Shown: positions 58,714-64,000 of the stretch, piece by piece
Layout of the letters: every line of letters starts with the position of its first letter
How positions within the stretch are numbered: the stretch's first letter is position 1
Assembly: GCA_001542995.1 (NCBI GenBank)
Contig: LFLA01000003.1
Coordinates: 204,195-268,194, forward strand
Direction of reading: 5' to 3'
DNA: 64,000 bases
Source of the DNA: Nitrospina sp. LS_NOB
Lineage (GTDB): Bacteria; Nitrospinota; Nitrospinia; Nitrospinales; VA-1
Made by a program: the position numbers and the translations under genes
The notes under the pieces: generated by a model
Database searches by the model: none
What the model saw: only the letters and a program-made list of their open reading frames with translations
What the model was told of the DNA's origin: nothing

Positions 58714-58890
58714 CCACTAGGCGTGGGGCCAGCGTGGAATAGATTTCGCTGGCGAGCAAAGAGTTATCTAGGCTTTACGAGTTGTTGTCCAGTTGCAACC
58801 CCTGCTAAGGGGCTAAGAGCCGGAGCAATTGTGTGGCAAACGCTCGCTTGTGATGCCTGGCCTTTGCTTTCATGCCCCGTAAGGGTACAC
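58714..58890 (+). repeat. Composite repeat after aclA: gene-end, CGGCT-type and hairpin modules
   Basis: ACCACTAGGCGTGGGGCCAG (58714-58733) follows the aclA stop, then CGTGGAATAG. At 58752-58791 is GGCGAGCAAAGAGTTATCTA, GGCTTTACGAGTTG. Hairpin-module copy 8 is at 58849-58887 (TTGTGATGCCTGG, CATGCCCCGTAAGGGTA). AACCCCTGCTAAGGGGC (58797-58813) is another hairpin. The order of modules is the same as after ligA except that the last two are exchanged. Confidence 0.72.
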
Positions 58891-58923
58891 GAGCCACTGG
58901 ACATAAATATAGTTTGGATTATC

Positions 58924-58962
58924 AAGGCCTTTACCCTAAGCAGGGTAAGGGCCTTTTGCTTT
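58924..58962 (+). terminator. Rho-independent terminator of the aclBA operon
   Basis: AAGGCC-T-TTACCCT, loop AAGC, AGGGTAA-G-GGCCTT forms a 13 bp stem with one T-G mismatch, followed by TTGCTTTTT. It lies about 210 bp past the aclA stop, beyond the repeat block, which is therefore transcribed as the operon's 3' end. Confidence 0.8.
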
Positions 58963-59040
58963 TTATAAAAGCTGTGGTAAATTTTACGACGTGATGATCG
59001 AACTACCTGACTTGCAGACGAATCAAGGGGAGAATGCGAT

Positions 59041-59391
59041 ATGGGAAGTGATCAGAAAGGTTTTCCGCGTTCGCTCGCGGATAGGGTAGTTAAAGCCCGA
59101 GTCAAAGACCAATGGGTGGATTGCAAGGTTATTGATCTGTCGGTAGAAGGGGTTTCGCTGGAAGTACCACAACCACTTGAAATGGGTGAGTTGGCCACTA
59201 TTGAAATGGAACATAGCAAATGGATGAAGAAAAATCAGGTGCAGGCCGAGGTACTGCGTTGTGATAGTAATCCTGAAGAAACGGAACCTGGAATATTTCG
59301 TGTGGTGGCGCGACTGATCGAACCTAACGACGAATACCGGATGGGTGCTCAGAACCTGGTTCAAGGTGATGGGCCGAAGAAAGACAGCTGA
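59041..59391 (+). CDS. PilZ-domain protein
   Basis: 116 residues. A single PilZ-like domain: RSLADRVVKARVKDQWVDCK, then the conserved DLSVEGVSLEVPQPLEMGEL (D-x-S-x-x-G), and the final strands FRVVARLIEPND. PilZ domains bind cyclic di-GMP through R-x3-R and D-x-S-x-x-G; the Arg motif here is imperfect (FPRSLADR). AAGGGGAG lies 8 nt before the ATG. It lies after the acl terminator, so it has its own promoter. Confidence 0.75.
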   Translation: MGSDQKGFPRSLADRVVKARVKDQWVDCKVIDLSVEGVSLEVPQPLEMGELATIEMEHSKWMKKNQVQAEVLRCDSNPEETEPGIFRVVARLIEPNDEYRMGAQNLVQGDGPKKDS

Positions 59392-59508
59392 TAGTCCGGC
59401 TATGGAAATGGATAATACCCTAGACTTTACCAACACTCCTGTAAATTCTTTTTGCAGATTTTATATTCCGCAGATATAGTTATCGCTAATTCCCCATAGA
59501 GGAAATCC

Positions 59509-60243
59509 ATGCAAGCGCAACCGGGGGTGTTGAGTCCCCCAAAAAAACATTCGCTGATTCAGGTTTATAATTTTGAAGACCTGCCGTTGATCACCATGAA
59601 CGTGGCGCGGATCGGTGCCCAGACTCCCGGCATGGCCTCCGAAATTGCGGGTAAGGAAAAGCATTTTGCCGTGGTCGGATTCGGGCCCATGGCCTGGATC
59701 TGGCTTACGCCGGATAAACCAGTGCCCGGCGGGTTTCGTGTTTTTGATGAAACCGAAATAGGTGGGGAAGACGTCCCCGAAACCGAAGGCGATATCCTGC
59801 TTTATTTTTCTTCCGACCGGACAGATTTAAATCGGGAAATAGCCAATCAGGTCTGCGAACTATTTGGCAACGATGGGGAACTCGTTGAAGAAGTTTCGCT
59901 GGAAAATTTTGATCGGACGAATGACACACAAAACATTCTCATAGGTAGATCTACCAATCTTGATACCGAGAAGAGCAGTTTTGTTTTCACCCAGCGGTTT
60001 CAGGGTGAGGAGGACATTCCTTCAAAACACTTTCAAAACAGTTTTGCCTGCAAGACCGACCGCTACACCATGACCTACAGCAATAATCCGTCCGAGTTGG
60101 AAGCGCATGGGGAGTCCATCTCCCGTCCTCCGATTTCGCGCAGGGTATTTTTCATTCCCTCCCTCGATTTGTTGACCAGCCTACGAATGGGCGGCATCCG
60201 CATGGGTTCCCTCGCCATCAACGCCAAATGGAAAGGCCACTAG
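59509..60243 (+). CDS. DyP-type peroxidase-like protein, shortened
   Basis: 244 residues; usual DyP peroxidases are about 300 or more. The ferredoxin-like N-terminal half fits: QPGVLSPPKKHSLIQVYNF, FAVVGFGPMAWIWLTPDKP, DVPETEGDILLYFSSDRTDL. The catalytic GxxDG motif and haem-ligand His are not convincingly visible (FDRTNDTQNILIGRSTN is the corresponding area), so it may be a haem-free or inactive relative. It ends with Lys-Gly-His-TAG, and GGC CAC TAG is part of the dispersed gene-end module, the same ending as LigA and GcvPB. Confidence 0.6.
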   Translation: MQAQPGVLSPPKKHSLIQVYNFEDLPLITMNVARIGAQTPGMASEIAGKEKHFAVVGFGPMAWIWLTPDKPVPGGFRVFDETEIGGEDVPETEGDILLYFSSDRTDLNREIANQVCELFGNDGELVEEVSLENFDRTNDTQNILIGRSTNLDTEKSSFVFTQRFQGEEDIPSKHFQNSFACKTDRYTMTYSNNPSELEAHGESISRPPISRRVFFIPSLDLLTSLRMGGIRMGSLAINAKWKGH

Positions 60244-60270
60244 CCAGCGTAACGCTGGACCCCGTAATGA
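60235..60270 (+). repeat. Gene-end module carrying the DyP-like stop codon
   Basis: GGCCACTAG (60235-60243) contains the stop and is followed by the palindrome CCAGCGTAACGCTGG (60244-60258) and ACCCCG. This is the combination seen in reverse beside argB (42841-42869). Confidence 0.75.
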
Positions 60271-60297
60271 GCACCAAGCATGCGGACAAGTAACAAA

Positions 60298-61392
60298 TTA
60301 ATAGTTTGAGAAATTTCTAATATGAAATGAATTTAATATTTCCAAATCTTCTTGTTTTAGATTTGTGATATCAAACTCGCCAACAAACATTTCTTGGTAA
60401 CTTAATCCCTTTTCCCGGTCGTAAAAAATATAGCGATCCCCATTGGTAAGCGTTACATACCTTGTTCCTACTTCGTTGGAGTGATTAAATGCTTGGCGAA
60501 CATGGTTAATGTTTTGTGAAGATAAACTCCAGCTTTTTTTACTTCAATGGTATTTACTGGTTTGTTGTTTGCTGTAATTAAAATGTCAATTCTTCCACGT
60601 TGAAACCTGATTTCTTCTTGAGGTCTATACCCCAGTTTTTCGAAAAGTTGTCGAACCAAGTCTTCATGGTCTCTTTCTGTGTGGTTAGAAGAATTCCGCA
60701 AATATTGATTTGATTTGCTATTGGTTCTAACTATTCCGGGGTTGAAAATGTTGAGACGTATGGTTCCATTTCCTCTGATACTGTTGCTTGATGGGAATTC
60801 GTGGTTACAGCAATACTATTTTTGAAGGTTAGAAATGCCTAAGAACTCCTCTATAGGAGTTTGATGATTTTCTCTTTATTGCGTTAGAAACTTGAGAAGT
60901 GCTAAACCATTTTTGCCCCACTAACCAATTTCGGTTAGAGTTTTGGTCAAAAGCGTCTTGGAAATAAGATTTTTGTCTTTGGTCAGACCTTGGAACCATT
61001 TGGGGTTTTTTTTAAGAAAAATACGTAACGATAAGGTCTTCTTTCATTAAAAGGCTTTTCCTCATCCCAGCCAATATAGTTTTGTAGCTTGGTGTCTTTA
61101 TGTGTGTCTATGTAGAAACAAAATTTGAATATTTGATCAACTACTGGATTTTTCACATCAACAGCATATTCACCCCTCGATACATTGCTCAATTGCTTAA
61201 ATGACCTCCCTTCATTTGCCCCCCCCCCCAAACGTAGATCCCTCTTCCATTTGGAAAATGTTCTTCCAGCTTTGTGCAAATGTCATTCGGAAGATACTCT
61301 TTGAGGTCCACCGAGAAAAAACTTTTGTCCAGGCTCTTTTCCCTATTTTTGGGACCTTTGTTAATTCCAGCTGCTATAAAATAAATTCCCAT
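60298..61392 (-). pseudogene. Restriction-type nuclease gene broken by several frameshifts
   Basis: From 61392 the pieces read MGIYFIAAGINKGPKNREKS...HFPNGRGIYVWGG, an 11-G tract (61219-61229), then in the next frame ANEGRSFKQLSNVSRGEYAV...RRPYRYVFFLKK, an A8 run, then SYFQDAFDQNSNRNWLVGQK, then RDHEDLVRQLFEKLGYRPQE, FQRGRIDILITANNKPVNTI, EVKK, an A7 run, and SWSLSSQNINHVRQAFNHSN...TNGDRYIFYDREKGLSYQE. The GRIDILI...EVKK part is a PD-(D/E)XK nuclease core as in type I/IIG restriction subunits. At least four frame breaks separate well-preserved stretches. Nine or twelve G would restore the first junction. Assignment to a specific restriction family is tentative. Confidence 0.65.
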
Positions 61393-61634
61393 TACGTTTT
61401 TCTGTCCTACTGGGGGAGATAATTTAAAAAAACAAGAGCTTAAAAATTTGCTGGTCGGATTGTATCTAGGTTTGGAAAAAATTGGCAAAGTAAGGTATTA
61501 AATCACTCCAGCCTCTCTTTTAAGGGCGGTTTGTTGAAGAGGATTCAGAGGCGGGCCATTTAGAACTGAAGGTTGTTTCAGGGGGTGATTTAGAATAAAA
61601 TAAGGAGACTAAGTTTTTGAAGGGGAAAGGCCTT

Positions 61635-61850
61635 ATGCGCAACGAATTCACCGCTATATTTGAAAAAGAAGAAGATGGGTTCATTGCCTATTGCCCTGAG
61701 GTTCCGGGGGCGAATGGGCAAGGGAAAACCATGGAGGACTGCCGACAGAGCTTGGCGGATGCCATTTCCCTGATTCTTGAAGACCGGCGCGAAGAAGGTT
61801 TGCGGGGAGTTCCTGATGATGCCATTCGTGACATTGTCAGTATTCCATGA
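61635..61850 (+). CDS. hicB: HicB-family antitoxin
   Basis: 71 residues from the ATG at 61635 (MRNEFTAIFEKEEDGFIAYC), then PEVPGANGQGKTMEDCRQSL. This is the partial RNase H-fold typical of HicB; the usual C-terminal DNA-binding domain is absent, as in short HicB forms. It neutralises HicA and may repress the operon. It overlaps hicA by 4 nt (ATGA). It lies beside a decayed restriction gene, in an accessory region. Confidence 0.85.
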   Translation: MRNEFTAIFEKEEDGFIAYCPEVPGANGQGKTMEDCRQSLADAISLILEDRREEGLRGVPDDAIRDIVSIP

Positions 61851-62032
61851 AGCGGAACCAGCTTCTGAAACATTTACGCAGACAAGGTTGCCATCTTAAA
61901 AGGGAAGGTGCTTCTCATTCTCTTTGGATAAATCCCCAAACGGGTCAGATCGAAACCGTTCCAAGACACACCGAAATTCCTAATCGTCTAGCCAAAAAAA
62001 TCTGCAAGGGCTTAGGCGTTCCTGAGATTTAA
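61847..62032 (+). CDS. hicA: HicA-family mRNA interferase toxin
   Basis: 61 residues of the double-stranded RNA-binding fold: MKRNQLLKHLRRQGCHLKRE, GASHSLWINPQTGQIETVPR, HTEIPNRLAKKICKGLGV. The catalytic His lies in GASHSLW. HicA cleaves mRNA and tmRNA under stress. Order here is hicB-hicA, the opposite of the most common order. The frame is intact. Confidence 0.85.
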   Translation: MKRNQLLKHLRRQGCHLKREGASHSLWINPQTGQIETVPRHTEIPNRLAKKICKGLGVPEI

Positions 62033-62149
62033 GTCCCCAAAATCTAAAATCTATTAGGGCGGGCTCGCGGAGCGTCTGTTGTTCACTGGCCCTGTTATCC
62101 CCTCTTTAGATTTCGTGCTGCGGACGGGTACACGCCTGGTGGTTGCGCA

Positions 62150-62586
62150 TTATCGGGTGGCTTGTTCGTTCATGGTTTCGAGCCGGTTCACCAGGATCTC
62201 GATCAACCTGTCTTTTAATTTGGTGGGAATTGCTGGCTTGAGTTCGTCTATATTTTTGGTATCGATTTTTAGTGCGATGACGTCTCCATCGGCAATGACG
62301 CTGGTGGTCCGGGTCCGTTTGGCAGTGTAGGCGATCTTCCCGAATATGGCACCCGCCTTGAGTCTGGTGATGGTCACTTCTTTTGGATTATTTTTGACAA
62401 TAGCGACCACCCTCTTGAGGAGTACGAAAAAAGAATAATCCGTATCCCCCTCCCTGATGATCACATCGGAAGGCAGGTATTTATAAATCTGGCTATCCAG
62501 CGTACTGAGAAAACGTTTTTCTTCATGGGTAAACCCGGGGAAAAAGAAAGTCGGTCAATCAGTTCAAATGCTTGTTCTTCGTCCAT
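62150..62586 (-). pseudogene. Cyclic nucleotide-binding-domain protein, frameshifted
   Basis: From 62586 the frame reads MDEEQAFELIDRLSFSPG and is lost; the next frame gives FFPGFTHEEKRFLSTLDSQI, YKYLPSDVIIREGDTDYSFF, VLLKRVVAIVKNNPKEVTIT, RLKAGAIFGKIAY, a cyclic nucleotide-binding-like barrel with the G-x-x-F-G-K-x-A turn. The Arg of the phosphate cassette is replaced. One T added to a T5 run (about 62546-62550, AAAAA on the forward strand) would rejoin the frames. It ends ATR-TAA, followed by ACCACCAGGCGTG, a gene-end module variant. Confidence 0.65.
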
Positions 62587-62748
62587 ATTGGTGGGGCTAA
62601 AAGTGAAAGGTTGGTCTCTAGTGTAATGGAAATCAGGTGTTTAAGCAAAATGATTGATGGTTTTATCCTTTTAGGGCTTGTGAGAAAAGGTAGAAAATTG
62701 CAAAGGGAATAATGCCGTCACGGCAAATTAGGATCAATGAACCTCCCC

Positions 62749-62950
62749 CAGCCCCTCCCTGTCAGGGAGACCTTTGCGTAAGTCGAAAAAGGATAAAGAC
62801 GAGATTCTTCACTGCGTTCAGCATGACAGGAAACGCCGGTTTGTCATCCTTGAGGAGCCGGAGGCGACGAAGACGTGATATTGTTCCAAAGCCCTCGTGC
62901 CCCGCAGGGGTAATCTCGGGTTATGCAAAGCTCGCCTTGTCAGGAGGGGA
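62749..62950 (+). mobile_element. MITE-like ~200 bp element with terminal inverted repeats, copy 2
   Basis: Left end CAGCCCCTCCCTGTCAGGGA, GACCTTTGCGTAA (62749-62782); right end TTATGCAAAGCTCGCCTTGT, CAGGAGGGG (62921-62949), its imperfect inverse. Inside are GAGATTCTTCACTGCGTTCA, GCATGACAGG, GTCATCCTTGAGGAGCCGG and the junction GACGAAGACGTGATAT into hairpin-module copy 9 (62874-62912). Organisation and length match 8841-9039. No coding potential. The rest of 62587-63006 shows no gene. Confidence 0.6.
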
Positions 62951-62984
62951 GTTATTTTTAGCGGCTCGTGAGCACAGCGAGCGT

Positions 62985-63015
62985 CTGTCGCCCATTGCCC
63001 GCCACGCTAGTGGCC
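62985..63015 (-). repeat. Gene-end module carrying the gcvPB stop codon
   Basis: On the reverse strand GGGCCACTAG (63007-63016 region) contains the gcvPB stop and runs on as CGTGGCGGGCAATGGGCGAC. The GGCCACTAG-CGTGG core is the same as at ligA. Confidence 0.72.
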
Positions 63016-64000
63016 CGGCCAGCGGAGTTTGGGGTTGCGGGCGGCCTGGGCTTCGTCTGGACGCGACACTTTTGACAGCCTTGGCGAGGCATGAAAGCTT
63101 TCAGGATCTTCCTTGCCTTTTTTGGCGATGGACTTCATGGCCTCGATGAAGTCGTCGAGGGTCTCTTTCGATTCTGTTTCGGTTGGCTCGATCATCAACG
63201 CCCCTTTAACGATCAGCGGGAAATAAACCGTTGGCGGGTGAAAGCCGTGGTCGATGAGCGCCTTGGCAAAATCCATTGTTGTGATGCCTTGTCCTTTATC
63301 GTTGAAAACGCATTCATGCAGGCTGGCTCCGGTGAAGGGCAGGTGGAACGTGTCCTTCAGTCGGGCGCGAATATAGTTGGCGTTCAGCACAGCGGATTGC
63401 GCCGCTTGCCGGATGCCTTCGGGTCCAAGTGTGCGGATGTAGGCATAGGCGCGTAACAACATGCCGAAATTACCGTTGAACGATTTCAGTCTTCCGACGC
63501 TTTCGGGTCGGTCCGCATTAAGCCGATATTTTGATCCGACTTTCTCCACCACTGGCACGGGCAGGTAGGGTTCGAGAATATCTTTGATGCAAACGGGACC
63601 GGCGCCCGGTCCGCCACCGCCATGCGGAGTCGAGAAAGTTTTGTGCAGGTTGATGTGCAGCACATCGATTCCCATATCTCCCATTTTAGCGATACCCATG
63701 ATGGCGTTGAGATTGGCGCCATCGCAATAGACCAAGCCGCCTTTTTTGTGGACGATCTCCGTAATTTTTAAAATATCTTTCTCGAACATCCCCAGTGTGT
63801 TGGGATTGGTCAGCATGATCGCCGCTGTTTCTTCATCCATCGCCGCTTCGAGTTTTGCGACATCAATCGTTCCTTCGGCGTTGGATGGCAGTTGAATGGA
63901 CTTGTATCCACATAACGTAGCACTGGCCGGATTGGTGCCGTGGGCCGAGTCGGGCAATAACACTTTTTTTCTGGGGTTGCCTTTTGCCGAATGATAGGCG
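63007..64000 (-). CDS. gcvPB: Glycine dehydrogenase (decarboxylating) subunit 2, partial
   Basis: The C-terminal 330 codons; the start lies beyond the right edge. The PLP-binding Lys is in INLHKTFSTPHGGGGPGAGP, and other conserved parts are DSAHGTNPASATLCGY, GLVYCDGANLNAIMG, and FHPPTVYFPLIVKGALMIEP. It is the P-protein of the glycine cleavage system, split-type beta subunit. It ends KLRWPGH; its GGC CAC TAG end lies in the dispersed module, so the last residues come from the repeat. Confidence 0.93.
   Translation of the reverse strand, partial: AYHSAKGNPRKKVLLPDSAHGTNPASATLCGYKSIQLPSNAEGTIDVAKLEAAMDEETAAIMLTNPNTLGMFEKDILKITEIVHKKGGLVYCDGANLNAIMGIAKMGDMGIDVLHINLHKTFSTPHGGGGPGAGPVCIKDILEPYLPVPVVEKVGSKYRLNADRPESVGRLKSFNGNFGMLLRAYAYIRTLGPEGIRQAAQSAVLNANYIRARLKDTFHLPFTGASLHECVFNDKGQGITTMDFAKALIDHGFHPPTVYFPLIVKGALMIEPTETESKETLDDFIEAMKSIAKKGKEDPESFHASPRLSKVSRPDEAQAARNPKLRWPGH

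Noticed and set aside
62712-63149. 145-codon forward open frame
   Set aside because: It runs through copy 2 of the repeat element and then antisense into gcvPB; no coding features.

Overview
The window looks like a chromosome fragment of a chemolithoautotrophic bacterium, most likely a nitrite oxidiser of the Nitrospinota (Nitrospina-like) or a close relative. This rests on gene content, not on a database match. It has a two-subunit ATP-citrate lyase with an unusually long large subunit (54.5-58.7 kb), two separate succinate/fumarate flavoprotein systems (0.4-2.7 kb and 20.6-24.2 kb, the second with a CCG-domain third subunit), and a lipoprotein resembling the haem-binding gamma subunit of nitrite oxidoreductase / type II DMSO-reductase enzymes (34.7-35.5 kb). 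The first two point to a reductive TCA cycle.

Layout. 0-4.4 kb: yebC (partial), Fe-S and flavoprotein pair, NERD protein, a frameshifted small motility-type gene, an exported protein. 4.5-8.7 kb: yajC-secD-secF, a zinc-ribbon coiled-coil gene, and the RNase P RNA, whose 5' end overlaps the stop codon of the preceding gene. 8.7-9.3 kb: gene-free, filled with repeats including a ~200 bp element with inverted ends. 9.3-20.3 kb: frameshifted PAP2 phosphatase, OleC-like ligase, DnaA/Hda-like ATPase, lipoprotein, DUF2065 protein, two HtrA proteases in tandem, ligA, an RhlB-like helicase. 20.6-24.2 kb: succinate dehydrogenase/fumarate reductase operon. 24.3-27.8 kb: AT-richer accessory stretch (pentapeptide protein, NAD-dependent dehydrogenase, MORN-like repeat protein, gene remnant, orphan receiver). 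27.9-46.7 kb: SLC13 transporter, dnaE, M16 peptidase, NXR-gamma-like protein, ilvD, radical SAM protein, mutM, grpE-hrcA, argB, and xerC-hslV-hslU. 46.9-54.4 kb: small and hypothetical genes, an HDOD pseudogene, a kinase-like protein followed by a 45-residue Cys-rich protein, a second near-identical orphan receiver, comM and a TPR remnant. 54.5-59.4 kb: aclB-aclA with a clear terminator, then a PilZ protein. 59.5-64 kb: DyP-like protein, a restriction-type gene broken by several frameshifts (one in an 11-G tract), hicBA, a frameshifted cyclic-nucleotide-binding protein, a second copy of the ~200 bp element, and gcvPB (partial).

Two patterns stand out. First, the intergenic DNA is built from a small set of dispersed repeat modules. 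One ~39 bp hairpin module occurs nine times, and one module sits exactly at gene 3' ends, so that several unrelated genes end in the same Gly-His-TAG. Second, every broken reading frame is in a dispensable gene, often at a homopolymer, while the long housekeeping genes are all open. That argues for real decay or phase variation rather than uniform sequencing error.
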